A DNA stretch of 64,000 nt from Sphagnum compactum (Eukaryota; Bryophyta; Sphagnopsida; Sphagnales): NCBI GenBank assembly GCA_965153455.1, contig OZ234496.1, positions 13,384,304 to 13,448,303 on the forward strand, in the 5' to 3' direction. A program made the position numbers and the translations under genes. Shown here piece by piece: positions 1-13,683 of the stretch (positions are counted from its first letter, which is position 1; the number at the start of each line of letters is the position of its first letter). The notes beneath the pieces were generated by a model that ran no database searches, was not told where the DNA came from, and worked only from the letters and a program-made list of their open reading frames with translations.

Positions 1-3000
1 ACATGAAAACAATATGCCCAAAATAACTTGGGCATCTCCCAAAAGAGGAAGATCATTGATATGTGTCACGTCTTGAAATAAAACCTCATCCAAAAAATGC
101 GTGACAAAGTTTTGAGAACCCACTAACACACCCAAAACGCATAAGCCATATGTGACCAAAGTGCAACCATGAAGAATGTTAATGCCTGAAGAGATCCATG
201 ATGGACTCAAAAGCTTGCACTTTGACACCTTAACCCTAAGCCCAATTAAGGTTACTGGGTTGAAAGGTGGTCAAAAGTAGGGATAATTTCCCTCAAAGAG
301 CCCACGATGTGGGTATTGTTCGTTATGATGGAAAGACACAAAATAAAAAATACATGTACACAGAATAAAAAATGGTTGTAGCATAATTTTAATAGTTGGA
401 ATACAATATCTAACTCCTAAATGCCTAAGATGCCAAACATGATGTTTTAAGAATTTTAAATGGGTGTGGGCAATGGATTTTTTTTGTTTGCATTTGATGA
501 TTTGCGCTCTTTCAGATGGTATCTTGACCAAACGGTACTAGATGAATTTTGGCTAAGGTTGTTAGTTGTTATCAAATAAGTGCATGGCTTAGGATTTTAT
601 ATGGTTAATTTAGTTACTAACAATTTAAACTACATCAATTTGAGTCCAGTGGAATCATAAACAGGTAGCAAGGGGCTAATTTTAGAAACTAATTTTGAGC
701 TAGCCCATTACTCACAACTAGTGTTGTCCAGTACATGATTTTAAAAGGAACCTTTGGTTTTTTGTTTTTTGGAGTTAATATTATTATTATTTGGATACAA
801 CCTTTGATGTAGTTTTGAGAACAATTTTCAGATCTATAAAACCTTTAAATATGGAGATTCTCAAAAACAATTTGAGTTCAATTTGATTTACTTGATGAAG
901 ATTGTTCAATTCCATTTACATTGCATCCACCTAAAACTAAAAAAATTTGTAATATTTGTTTTTTCCAACTAGTACACAATGTCCAAAATAAAATATTGTA
1001 CATATTAATTGTTATGCACGACCAATTAAAACTAATAATTTGCCTTAAAAGTAAGAAGAAGAAGGAAGAAGTTAAAGGAAGAAGAATTTGGGGACACATT
1101 CTTTAACTCCATGCATTAGAGAAAGAAGGGTATGTGGAAGCTTCAAAAGATGGGGGAGTAGGACCAAGTGACACATTGATGAGCACCTCACAAACAAATC
1201 ACTTGCACAAGTCAAACAATACATGTGCTTATTGAAAATGGAGTCAACTTTGAGTCACATCTTGTTTTGGATTCACTACATTCATATGGTTTGGATTTGG
1301 GACGAGATCACCACCCTCCTCCATGTAATATATTCTAGACCTCGCTCTTGAGACTACATCAAAATGTTTTTTTTGGTCCCCAAATTCAGAAGTGAAAGTC
1401 CTAAAACTCTCGAGTTGTGAATCCTATAATTTTATAAATTAATAACTTTCTCATGTGAGTTCCAATTGAGGAGTTTCCAACTAAAACATTGTAGCCTTCC
1501 ACGAAATCTTTCCAATGCCATGTCACACATTTCCACTAAAATCAATTAACCTTTGTTTCTTAGGTTTTAGTGATTGGGAGTCAAATTGCCAATTTAATTT
1601 TGAACCTTTTTTTTTGTCGTAATTCTTAGTTTTTAACACCAAATAAAGAATGCAAGCTCACTTTTGATATTTACATTTTTTATAACTTTTCAACAATATA
1701 AAGAATTTTTGATTTTCAAAAAGTTTACCCCATGCATTTTTGTCCCAAAGATTCAAAACGTTTTGGGACCCCCAACTCCTAAAGTGGGTTTCATCTTGAG
1801 GGTCCTAAGAGTGCTTCCTTTTAAGTTTAAAAATGTTTTAAGCCTTTTTCTTGCCTTACCTTGTTCTTGGCCCTTTCCTCTTTACCTTGCCCCAACCTTG
1901 GTTGTGAACTCAAGGTTGAAGTTGTGACAATTTAGATTTGTTAAAAAAGGACAATAGCTTAATCCAAATTAGGGTTTTAGTTTCAACAAGAAACTAGTTA
2001 ATGAACTTGGATCCAAATTCAATTTCAACTAAATCTTTAAACTTTCAATCCATATACCTTAAAACCTAATCAAAAACCAACTTATGAATTTTCTTAATAC
2101 CATGAACTAATCATCATTGGTTATAACACTATGATTAGCTTGGTTTTCCTTTGAAGTTACTTGTCAAATGCACACTTTCTCGCATTCATATTCATGTTTA
2201 AGAAATTGTAAGGTTTCATTTTTACTTGAAGAATTATATTTTGGCTTCAATTTTATTTGTGAATATTTAACACAACCATTGAGAACATCTTATTAAGATG
2301 CATGCATAAGTATCATGGTTTGAAGTCACTTTTTGGCCAATGAAGATTCAAATCCAACATTGGGCAACACTAGCTTGCTCTTACATGAATTCAATTTAGC
2401 CTTCTTATATCAGCATCCCATGTTTGATTTTGGTTAATATTTTTGCCAAAGACTTACAAATGTGTAATACAACCATTAGTTTTTTATTTCCACTCATGGC
2501 CGAATATATTAGACCAAAATTTTGATGAAAACTTTGAATACATGTAAAATAAATGTATAAGGCATTAGATTTTCAACAACTTAAAAAATAGTATGAAGTT
2601 CCAACTATATATAAGTATTTTCATTAGGGTTTGAATAACTAGCATGAATGGAATTTTATATTGACATGATATACCATTTTTTATATAACATGAAAATAAT
2701 TAGTATTACTTGTAGTCCATACCTTACGTGTGCCAATATTTTCATGTACAAATGTCATGAAAACTATTATTTGGTTATATTTGTAATGTTTCAACAATGA
2801 TACATCAATTATGTAATGCAATGAGAAAATTAATCACAATGCACCAATTAAAACTTAATTCTTTTTTTTACATATGCATTTTGTAAACCAACAAATGGTT
2901 GATCAATCCAATCCTAGACTAATAATTGTTCAAATAGTTCTTGATTTTACCAACAAATTTAGAAATCCAACATAATATGAAATGGCACAAATAATTTTCC

Positions 3001-6000
3001 AACTTATGAAATGCGCCTAATACATGAATAATCATCACAAACATATATTCCGGCCATCCTTATTTCCATCCCCAATGTGTTAGTTTTGTGGGACCCACAT
3101 ACTATCCACTAGCAAACACTTGGCAACATTTCCTTTCTTCATGCCACCATCCTGTTACACAATTTACACCTTTGCCTCCATAAAAAAGGCTCTGGCACAT
3201 GATGGATAAATCACTTTTCACCCATCATTTCGTGGGGTGGCATTGCCTTTTTTTTATTTCATTTAAATTCCTTGCCAAACTCACAATCCTCCTTTGGATA
3301 TTACGGGCTACAATTGTACCAACCTCTTGTGTTCTTGTCTCATTCACCTACACCCAAACATTTTCCAGTTGGGTGCATCCCTTGACATAAGCCAAGTTTA
3401 TAAATGTTATTAGTGGTAAACAATAAACACAAGTAAATATTGATTGAATTTGGAAAGTGGGATTACAACAAATTGTGTCTTTCAACACCAACTAATTCCA
3501 TTGGATTTTGAATGAATTCACTTGTCTCACTAGATGGGACTTAATGGGGATGTAGTGAATTCAATGGTCCACTAAACAAAGACTAGTGAATTTCACCCAC
3601 ATTTTGTAGTCGATGATGGCATGTTCCATAGCTCTGCACATCAAGGACAAGGGGGTGAAAGCTTTAAGATGGTTTAAACAAAATGATATGCTTTACCAAC
3701 ACTTCTTGATGGTTGTTATTGCAATTTTGAACCAAAATTTGATTTAAAACTCATTGTAGACTCACATAGATTTCAATAAAACTCAAAGTCTTATAGGATG
3801 CATTATTTTCTTAATTATAATTTATTTTACATGTCCCCCATGGGGACTACATGAAAATGACACAAATTTCAATATTACCAAAGTCAACCTTTCAATTGGG
3901 ACATTAATGCACCCTTTAATTTATTAAGTGAATAAATGAGTAATTTTTAACTATACATGCACAAAATTTACAAAATTGGGGCATGCTTGCTCACTCCTTG
4001 AAATTGGGTGCAAGAAATTTTGGATGACTAAGATGAAAGAACTGCTTCACATGGACTTCTCTATTAGCATAATTGCAAAAATAAACAAAAATAGTAATTA
4101 ATGAAATTTAAAACCAAAATTTGATCACAAACACATCACAAAATTTAATAATAGATTCACCATGGTTACAAAAGAAATTACTCCCTATACAATATATTCT
4201 ATAGCTCACCATGGGGACTACATCCCAATGGCATTTTCCTGAAATTTCAAAAATCCACCCTCTTCAAAAGTTGCAACTATGGAAATGCATAGTTCGTGAA
4301 AACCACATTTAGTGCACCATCATGTACACTTTGGAAAGCACACTTTGAAATTGCATCAAGCTCTTGAATTTGACATATATGATAGTCTCATGAATCACTT
4401 TCTAAGTCTTTTCAAAAGTCATTGAACAATTTTTGTATTTGAACCCTCATAACTTTTGGAAAACTCCTTTGATTTAACAATGGGAAACCATCACCTTACA
4501 TCTTATATTGAAACCATTCTAATGATCTAAGGATCATTTGCTAACTTCACTTCAAAAAATTGGAATTCCTTAAAAATGTCAACTTCACAAAATGAGGACG
4601 GTTATTAGAATCTCAAGAATATTTTCCTTCACTCTCACACAACTTTTAGTTTGTGTGGGAGTATGTTTCACTTCCTTTGGCTCATGTCACACCTCAAGCT
4701 AACTCTTGATCTACATCATTTTGTTTTGCCTCAATCTTGGTCATAAGTTCAAAGCTAAGGTTATAATAAACATTTTAATGTCTTATCACTTTACAAGAGG
4801 TTCATAATTGTCAAGAATTGTAACCAATTTGAACATGTTCATGTTTCTTTCTAGCCTAAATCAATTCCATATCAAGTTTCCTTAATTGAACATGATTTGC
4901 CCTTGCACTTCACAATTTGAATGATCTATTCAAGAGGGTGTATTATGAAGCTTGAGAAATGACCTTTCAAAATTGACATAAACAATTAGCCCCTTAGATC
5001 CATTGTTAAAAGTGTGTGATGGAGCTCAATGACGATCATAATTGCTCCATGACATAAAATGATATGATAAAGCAAAATTGTTCTTGAAGATTATGTGTTT
5101 GATGTTCTAGCAAGTTAATTAAGATTTCATGAAATCTTAAATTTCATCTATCAATTGTGTCTAATATGAAATACAAGGTAGTTTTTAACAAATTTTGTTT
5201 AGGTTAGTTAAATTTTATTTAGTTTTTCTCAACCTTGACCCAAGTAGTTAATCTTATCTTTTTGTTCTAGCATTATTGTTAGGGGAATATGTAGGCAACA
5301 TAAGGACTAGACAAATAGATCGAATGGGATTAGACATGTACGTAATTTGACAACTGGTTTAGATTGGGACAAGAGGTAGTTTTTGAATTCTTCTTATTTT
5401 GGAGGGAAATGGGGCAACATTTCCCCTCCTCCTTGTTTTGGTTGTGTATCATTTTTTTTTGGGCAAGTTTGGAGGTTTGGAGAGCATTAAATTTGTGTGG
5501 CAAAATAGGTAGAAGTTGAAGTGAAATAAACTACAAGGAACTAAGGTTTACATAATGAGACTTAGTTAGTGCCTTCAAGTAGAGGACTTGTTAGAATTGT
5601 TGGTGACATTGTTGTTAGTAAATTTGGAAAATTAATAGTTTATTCATCATTTTCATACATGTTTTGTATGTGTTTTTGTATAAAACTAGGAGTTAGGACT
5701 TACCATTTAACGACCATCCCCAAAATTTGGATCTGGAGCAATTTTTGTAATTTTTTTGTGTGTTTTTTTTCAAGAATCAAACGCATTGTGTGTAGGTTTA
5801 TGTTCCACTATTTATGTAAAACATAGGAACCAAATTTGGGTGTTGTTTACATGTATTGTTGAAGTAGTTTGTAAAATAGGGTTAAAATTTGGATTCTAAA
5901 CAATAATCTCTATCAAAAACTCAATTTGCTTAGTTGAGCAAATTGGTTTAGGGATAAATTGTATGTAATATGTTGAAAATGGTAACCAAAAGTTTATCAA

Positions 6001-6388
6001 AACAATTGGAGTAAACAAGTGAACAAAAGGCGCATAGTGTAAAAGTGATGTAGGTGGAAAATAATAATAGATAAGCTTCAAACACTTTTTGAAGTGTGCA
6101 TCAAAATACTCTTGTCGTACCAAGATCTTAAACAAGACTTATTAGAAATTAAGGATCTTCTATAGTAGACGATCAATAGTGTGAAACATAATCAGTGGGT
6201 GGTAGACCAGTGCAACATTACCCACAAAGTGTTCCTACAAGGGTAGAAAAAATTGAAAATAAATAATTTCACAATTACCAAATTAATGTTATTCATGAAT
6301 ACACCATTCAAATCATAATGGGGGATAACCATATTCCAACATGGATGTTTGGGTTCAACCCAAACATTATAAAATCTTTGCTTGGAAT
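1..6388. other. No gene recognised; AT-rich intergenic sequence
   Basis: I see no coding region with recognisable domains or consistent codon structure on either strand. Open frames here are short and carry no motif I know. The stretch is AT-rich with many homopolymer T and A runs. It contains diverged direct repeats, listed separately, suggesting old transposon remnants. No tRNA, rRNA or organelle sequence was seen. Confidence 0.6.
3731..4320. repeat. Diverged direct repeat, two copies about 380 bp apart
   Basis: Two segments, about 3731-3920 and 4113-4320, share the same succession of motifs: ccaaaatttgat, then a run ending in catggggactacat, then aatttcaa and a segment ending near gtgcacc or atgcaccct. 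A weaker third relative lies near 1325-1365, around aatatattcta followed by gactacatc. I infer an old duplicated transposon fragment; the family is unknown. Confidence 0.4.
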
Positions 6389-6470
6389 GTATTGTTGGGC
6401 TCTAATTAGCCTAACCCAGTTCGGCTTAAACTTAGGTAGGCCAGCTAACAAAGTTTTGGGGTTTTAATCA
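6389..6470. repeat. Left copy of a host repeat flanking the solo LTR
   Basis: This segment begins tattgttgggc and ends near aaagttttggggtt. It resembles 7563-7650, which begins the same way and also ends gaagttttggggtt. The two copies lie on either side of the solo LTR at 6501-7322, so the LTR appears to have landed inside a pre-existing tandem duplication. Confidence 0.35.
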
Positions 6471-6500
6471 AAGGTTCATGAAGTATTATAATAGGAGGAT

Positions 6501-7322
6501 TGTCGCAACCCCACTTTGAAGGAGTGTGAGGATGACACTCACACTCCCGAAATGGGGACTTGGGAGTCCTCCGGGACTCCTGAAAACTCAGAGTTCAATT
6601 GTAGGGGTCAAAACACCTTGCCTTGAAGAGTTCTTTATACCGTTGGAAAGGTCTTGAAGTGTAGATGTCGAAAATGGCCTTGCATGAGCCATTCAGACAT
6701 TTGTAGCATAAGTTATATACGAAAGAAGGGCCAGGAATCAAATTGGCAATTTGACTCCCGACCATTAAAAGTCGGGAATCGACCCGACCACAGTGTGTGC
6801 AGGTGGAGTGCGACACACCATTGGAAAGCTTTCAAGGAGGACTACAAGTTTGCTTCAGACTTCATCCCAATCGGAGGTTTGAGCAAGGAGTTATGAACTC
6901 CCAAAGTCCCGGGAGTCTAAACCGGGACAATTTCGAGACTCCTCCTTGGGAGTCCCGGGAAAAAGTGTCATTCGAATGTAGGTGCCGCAGAGTAACGCAT
7001 ATAATACTATATGGGGGAAGGTGGTGGCTTCCCCTGAGTCCGGGCCGTGGTGAGTCATGTGAGTCCAGGGTCGCCCGTGGCTTTGTCTTAGCATTGAAAG
7101 TGCTTCCAAATGTGAACTAACCAACTTGTTGGTTGGTGTGATGCAGGTTCGAGTAACTAAGTAAAGCTTGTCCTTCGCCCTAGTCTAATCTCGGAGCTTC
7201 AGCACGGCCCTCTACCCCTTTTAGTGCTGGAAGCTGGGAACGCGCACCAAGTTCCAAACAATTCCGCTGTTTGACTTCTTTGGACCCAACTTGGGTCTAA
7301 CAAGGAACTTGGGAGCGCGTCA
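6501..7322 (+). mobile_element. Solo LTR of a retrotransposon, family A, copy 1
   Basis: The segment starts tgtcgcaacccc and ends gggagcgcgtca, the TG...CA ends of an LTR. A homologous but longer copy lies at 13684-14593. Shared landmarks in order are a gttggaaag(g/a)tcttga block, a gactcccgaccattaaaagt-like block, a paired hairpin around aaccaacttgttggttgg, and the GC-rich end. The bases just outside, aggat (6496-6500) and agaat (7323-7327), match at 4 of 5 and may be the target-site duplication. There is no internal retrotransposon region, so I call a solo LTR. Orientation is arbitrary. The short open frames inside it are not genes. Confidence 0.6.
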
Positions 7323-8879
7323 AGAATCTTATCTAGGATGGACTATTAAGAATGGGTAGCCTAGATAAGATAAGGTGTGGGGGGGGGGGGGGGATAAGGT
7401 CAGAAAATGTTAAATATTAGGGTTAGGGTAAAACAACAATTTTTTTTCTTCCTATAGTTTGTTGACCACCTTCATTATTTTGAATGATGAGTGGGGTGTG
7501 AGGTAGTGGGAGGGGAGTGAAGGTTGATGATGAACATTGTGAGGGCTTTGGAGATTTTAAGTATTGTTGGGCCTAAATTTTCCTAACCTAATTTTGATTA
7601 GGAAGGATAGGATGGTTAAGGAAGTTTTGGGGTTACCCTTAAGTCGAATTGGGTAGGTTAAGGCATATGCCTTTATCCCAATATGACCTGAGGGTTGGGC
7701 GGCTTAGTTAGGACAAGGGGGGGGGGAAGTAGGTTGGTTGGATTAGGATAAGGTTGGATTGTTTTATCCTTGTATGAAACTAGTTAAGCTTGCTAGAAAA
7801 GGGGGTACAGACAAGGTGAAGGATGCTTCCTAGGATTTTTTAACAATGAACGTTTGAGTAAAACAATACTAGTGACATCTTCATAGAGTTGAAAAACAGA
7901 CTAGCTACTGATTTTATTTTTTCTTGAATGATGAGTGGGGCATGAAGGGTTGTGAGGAAGGGGGAATGATGATGATGGGTGTAAGGAGAGGCAAGGGATT
8001 TTTGACATATCATGAAAGGGTGAGACATGTGAAGGAGGGAGGCTACACCATCATGAAGATGCAAGCTTCTCAAGGGGGCAATCAAGTCAACATTTGTCCT
8101 AGTGAATGGAGGCAAGAGTCTCAAGTGATGCCAGTTGTGGCTATGCAAGTTTGGGGGCGGGTGGAACTCATGAGTATGGTGACTTGGAGGCGGTTGGTGG
8201 AGATAAAAAAAAAGGTACTCAAACCTTTGTTGAAATGAAGAACTAGGAGTAGAAAAAATGAGGAAGTTTGGGGTTATTGTTGTTGGTCTTAGGGAATAAA
8301 GGAAAGGGTCCGCCTTCTTGTGCAACAAGAATAAAAAGAATGGGAACTTAAACTGTCTAAGAGAGGAGAAAATATTTTAAAAAAGAAGAAGACGGTTTTG
8401 GGGTGGGGTAAAATGCTTTGGAAATATAGATGGTTGGGAGGTCGTGTGCAGTGAAGGATAGTAGTGTAGAGATAATGTTATGGTTTAGTAAAGAAAAAGG
8501 AATGGAAGATTTGATTATTGACCAAAACTACATTGTAACCACTTCTTAGAGGTGGGATACTTGTTTTGTTAGTAAAAACTTGTGTATTTTTGGTCTGATG
8601 ATGCTTACATGACACTATCTTGGTTAGGGTTGCAGTTGGTTAAAATTAAGGAAGAAGGGAGTGGTAGGGTAAGGGTAAGATGTTGTTTGCAACAAATAGG
8701 AAAACTAAACATGAAGAACAAAGAAAAAGAAAGTAGGTAGAAGGAAAGGGGATTCTAACTTATATAGAATAGGTTCAACCCATGGCATTACAAAATGCTA
8801 GTGGGAAGGGGTTGTTTTAGGGGTAAGAAAAGTTTATTTAGGGTAGAAAATTAGGAGCTAGGGGTGGAGTAGTTAACAA
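7323..8879. other. No gene; G-rich, low-complexity repeat remnants
   Basis: There is a run of 15 G at 7379-7393. A diverged direct repeat built on gaatgatgagtgggg occurs near 7483 and again near 7926. The plus strand is purine-rich, which leaves long open frames on the minus strand (for example 7840-8328). Those frames encode His/Pro/Ser-rich low-complexity peptides without any domain, so I do not call them genes. Confidence 0.5.
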
Positions 8880-9925
8880 ATTGTGACACCCCCCTTTGAG
8901 AATCTCCAAAGGGGCGAGGGGGAATGACTTAGGTCAAGGTGTTGGGGGGTGTGTTAAAATTGTGCCTAACATGTATGTCCTCATGAAGTACATGCGCAGG
9001 AGGAGGTTGTTGCATCATGAGAGGTTGGGCTAACCAAGCACGTCCAATGTAGTAATAGGAGGACTTAAAGGTGGAACCATCAATGGTGGTGCTAGCGGCT
9101 ATTTCAAGGTGGGCATTCTACTCAAGAGCGAAGGTGGAAAGGTACATGGATCTTTAGATAGGTTTGGTAGAAAAGCAAGATGAGGTGGTTGAAGAAGGGG
9201 CTAACTTGGGAAGGAAGTAGAAGTACCCCTTAGAGGAAGGTAAAAAAAGATAGGAAGAGCTTAGTCTCGGGTAGTGGGAGAGTTTTTTGTGGTTAGCAAA
9301 GTTGTGAGTAGAAGTAGGCGAAAGAAAGAAAAAGGCTATTGGTAGATAGGACATTAGTATCTCAAGCAAGGTAGGAGCTTGGTGTAGAGGAAATCCATTA
9401 TAGAGATTAGATTGAACAATCCATGTAACTTTTTTTTTTTGTGTGAAGTTTTTTTTTATAAAAAAATGTTACCTATAGTTGTTGCAACTTGTATGTGGGA
9501 GGTTTTGGTTATGAAATTGCTAGTTTTAGGGTTGTGATTTGTTGTAGTAAGAAGAGAAGGTAATGTAGGAGTAGAATGGGTAAATGTTGTCCAGCTTAAA
9601 CAAGGCAGGAGAAAGATATTTTGCCTAGAAGGAAGCATAAAGAAGAAAGGTGATATTCCCAATGAGTTGTGGTTTATTGGATTAAGGTTAGGTTTGATAT
9701 CCCAAAGGTAAGAGGTTAGTACCTTGAATAGGAAAAGGATTGCTAATTGGTGTGTACAAAGTAGTAGCAAGAAAATTATGTCCAAAGAGGAAGAGAGTGC
9801 AAAAGAGGGATGGGGGTTGAATTTATACTTTGACACCCCTTTGGATGTCCTCAAAGGGCAGCGGGGAGTGGCCCAAGTTGAAGTTGTTAGGCTAGGCAAA
9901 TTTTACGCTTAACATGTATGTCCAT
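8880..9925. repeat. Diverged direct repeat with LTR-like starts, spacing about 945 bp
   Basis: The motif tgacacccc followed by tttg, aaaggg, a GGGG-rich stretch and then aacatgtatgtcc occurs at about 8883-8980 and again at about 9830-9925, in the same orientation. Weaker similarity extends on both sides of each copy. A start of the tgtgacacccc type is common for plant LTRs, so these may be two old LTR pieces or a tandem duplication of one. I cannot define their other ends. Confidence 0.35.
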
Positions 9926-10399
9926 TGCAAATGCCATTGCTATGGAGGTTGGGGAAATCATGGGGAAGGATCACCTTAACCATAATCTTACCAAAAATCC
10001 CATAAATTATGTTGCATTTGATTAAAAAAACGATGGGTGGCAACTTTAGAAATTGGGGGGTTGAGAGACATGATGGTGGAGATTGTGTTAGACTATGGAC
10101 TATAATCCCATCTGATGTGGGTATTATAGGGAAATGAACCACAAGGACATTGATTGTCCACATCTCCACACAAGGAAACTTATTATATAGGTGGACCAAA
10201 AGATTAATCAAGCCATGAGTTGAAAGGAGATTGAGACATCAAAACAACATAGAACTAAGGTAATGAAAAGGCGATCATGTTAGCAAAGGGATGACGAACA
10301 TGTGACAAATGAGGAAGGTTTCACATTGGTTCAATACAAAACTAGGAAAAACTATCACAATCCAAATGTTTTCATGATAAACACATGTGGCTAAGTAAT

Positions 10400-10806
10400 T
10401 GGTAAATATAGAAGTCCTATTCTATATTTTGGTCTAAATTTGGACTAAAACATATCATGAAACTAATATTAATAAATTTTGCTCAATCAGATCTACTCAT
10501 ATCTAAGTTCAAAAATTTAATCCAATCATGAAAAGTATGAGAAAACATCGAATTAACAAAACTAACTATAAAGTTGAAGCTTTTCCAGAAACAAAATACT
10601 TTTCTTCCATACTTTCCAAAAAATCCATGTTTTTACAATAATCATGTGTCTTGCCAAAAATGATCACCTTAAAACAATCCTATGATCAATTCAAATTCAA
10701 ATCATGATGAAAATTATGTAAACTAGCTAGTAAATCCTAGGAAAGTAACTAGGTAAGTAAGTATTAACTAACTAACTATTTACAATGATTAATTACTCCC
10801 TTAACA
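10400..10806 (-). repeat. 3' LTR of the gypsy element
   Basis: On the plus strand it starts tggtaaatatag and ends cccttaaca, so on the element's strand it has the usual TG...CA ends. It aligns end to end with 22272-22679. I counted about 36 substitutions plus small indels over roughly 405 bp, mostly transitions. Confidence 0.85.
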
Positions 10807-13683
10807 TTACTGCACCTGTACTCTGAATTACATCTCATACTTCTGGATCAAAGTATGTTAAGAAAGTTAAATCACTTACTATTTTTAATCCTATGAATCA
10901 GAAATCTAATGTTGATCTTACTGTACTACAGTCTTATCTATTTGTACCATAGTCTAATCTATCTGTACTATAATTTAATCTATCTATGCCTGCTATATTT
11001 TAGATTGAATCATAGGTTGATTATTTGTTGTGTTCAAAATTAGTTACTGGACTTCTTGTACCCATGTTTGCAACTATGCACTTATTTCCTAATCTATTGT
11101 TGTCTATTCCTATGATTACAACTTTGATGTGACTTGTATCTATTGCTATGACTACAGATCTGATGTTGGATCAATATGATCCTCTTGTAGTTCTTCAATT
11201 ACGTGTTCCTGAGTTTGTATCTATTCTCATATTCCTATAGTTATAGCTCCATACTCCTAGGAACTAACCTCTTTGGAACAGTATCTAATGGTTCTAAAGT
11301 TTGTTTTGATACATTTTTCATACCACCAGCTACCCTATGGGAGTTATCTCTTCCTCCTCTGAAGTCTGTTAGTTCTTCCTCTGTTGTTCTTATCTTTGAT
11401 GGTCCTGCATTATTAGTATATCCTTTGTCTTCTTCTTCATCTAAGGTTTCTGGTTCTAGAGTCAAGATTAAAAATTCATATTGGAATGATGGTATGACCT
11501 TTTCCATTTGAGATATCTTATGCATGTAGCACTTTTCATTTCTCTCATACATTTTATAGACTTTTCCTATATCCTTTTGGATTATATCCTGCATTCATTC
11601 CACCAAAGATTTTCATCCTTCTCTTCCATAGTCAATGCCTTGAGTTTTACTTAAAGCAAACTATGTTGCTTCTTGAATTCATTGTTTTCTTTGAAGACAT
11701 TGTCATAGTTGAAGGGTTTGATTCCTTGGGCCTATTGTAACCTTTCATTAAGAGCCATTTGCTTCTACAAATTTTAGTCCATCTCTGCCTATCTATGGTT
11801 ATGCTTATGTATTTCATTTTTGGATTGATATACATTACCAATATCCTTTCTGAGCTCCTCTAACTCCTTTTGTTGTTTTAAGAGAGTATGTTCCATATTC
11901 TTATAATCTCTTTGAAGTTTATTATGTTCCACACTCATAGAATCCTTCTTTGTCTTAAGCTTCTACTAATTGGCATCCATTTACATTAGAGTTGCCTGCA
12001 AAGAATCCCTTTCAACTATAATCTTCTCCAGATCCTTATTATGTTTCTCCATATTGTTGATATTTTGTTTGGTTGTTTACAGTTTTGCCAATACTTCATT
12101 ATTCTCATCATGTTTGACCTGTAATTTTGCTTTGACCTTCTATTCCTTTTCCAAAGCTCCTTGCAAGTTTTGAATAGATTTGTCCTTTTCCGATGTAATT
12201 TGTTTATTTCTAATTTCCAGATTAAAGAGTTTGATAGAATGTTGGTCATTTATGTGTTGTATTATGTTGCTTGTTGAAACATAATGGCAACTTTCCTATG
12301 TTCATCTACCTTTGCTTCTAATCCTTGTATAGAGCCTGGTGTATGAAACTTAGGAGTTTGTTCTTTCAAACTAGTATCTAAAGAACCTAAACTTCTGTGT
12401 GAAATCTAGATATCTCCAAAAATGTTTATTCTTGTAGTAGAACTTGGTCTTGAAGGTAGCATACCTTCATAACTCTGTGGTATTGGAGCGGATTATTGCA
12501 CATCAAGTAGATCTGATTTTGCCTCCTGCATCTGCTTTCTGGTTCCTCTTGGTCTTGAGATTGTGGGTCCCTTTTGGGCCATGTTTGTTGCTCCTACCCA
12601 TTTGATCCCTTCTTTTGCTTTGGAAAGATATGTGATCTAATGTTTGACCTAGGAGACATTGACTTCTCCTTTGGTTTCTGTTATTGCTACTTTTGTTTTT
12701 TCAACAACTCTGTTACCTGTTGAGGGTGAACACTACCCCTCATTGCGGATTCTTCTTGTCTTTTCTACCTTTTCAACAGAGTTTCCTTCTCCGCATCATT
12801 ATCAGATTGCGACATCATAACTATTCTTGTGGTTGTCCTTGTTTCTGGTTCTTTCTCCTTTTTAGGAGAAATATGTGCAGGGTTCAGAGGTCTCTTAATT
12901 TTTATGAACCTCTCTCTCAAAGTCTCTTTCCTCCTCTTCTCTTCATGTGACTGTTCACTCTGCTTTTTCTTCTCATGTGGTTCTGTTTTTTTTAGTGGAA
13001 ACCATTTTTAAAACATAAATTCTAAAACAATAGCAGAATGGCATACATCCTTCTTGGGCTCTCTTTTGGCAATTCTTTTAATCATGTTCTTCTAACATTT
13101 ATCCCATATGATCAACTTTTGACCAATTGAAAATACATGATTGTAGCCCAATTCACAAATTCTCCATGATCTGCTTTAGAGATCATCATGACATATTTGT
13201 TGCTAAAGTATTGCACCTTATCTTTTTGATAGATAATGGCCAGAATTGTAGGAATCCTATTGATATATTTTGGTTTCATTTGCTTAACAACCCATTTTTC
13301 ATTGGTGTTGTTAATATTTGGAACCATGTCAATTATGTTTACTAGAGCTATTTTAGCATCTAACATTTTTGCATCATTTACTTCTGTCCCACATGTATGG
13401 CAAATTTAAAAACTTATTTTAGCAAATGTCTATTTATAATTTTCTGCTCCTTCGCCATCATAACTTTGATTCTATTGTGCTCAAAATCTAGTTTCCAGTT
13501 ATTCAAAAATTCAACTAAAATATTAAGACAGTGAGTTTTCCATTCAATATCAAACAGACCTACCAATCCAATTATGTTTGCCCATTTTTTCTCCTCCTCT
13601 CTAGATGTTGTCCAGAGCAGAATGTTATTCAAATTGTTATTATAGCTCTACTCTATAGGAGTAAAGATATACCTAACCTCATT
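10807..13683 (-). pseudogene. Extra post-pol ORF of the gypsy element, coiled-coil part (broken)
   Basis: This lies downstream of integrase on the element's strand. From about 13632 to 13112 two minus-strand frames encode a globular-looking segment (with LVGLFDIEW and KKWANIIG) I do not recognise. From about 12240 down to 11590 a single minus-strand frame reads as a long heptad-rich coiled coil, dense in Lys, Glu, Gln, Asn and Leu (for example KQQKELEEL near 11860). It is cut by stops, many explained by CAG/CAA turning into TAG/TAA. A last open segment (11594-11241) is acidic in its middle, with LDEEED. The frames are not one register throughout, so frameshifts are also present. No transmembrane segment or signal peptide is visible, which argues against an envelope-like protein. 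Part of the same gene may lie beyond the nested LTR, at 15006-14600. Function unknown. Confidence 0.45.

Noticed and set aside
7840-8328. Minus-strand 162-codon open frame
   Set aside because: Low-complexity His/Pro/Ser product in a purine-rich stretch; no domain, no splice context, sits among diverged repeats.
9456-9899. Minus-strand 147-codon open frame
   Set aside because: Arises from the purine-rich plus strand inside the 945-bp direct repeat; no recognisable motif.
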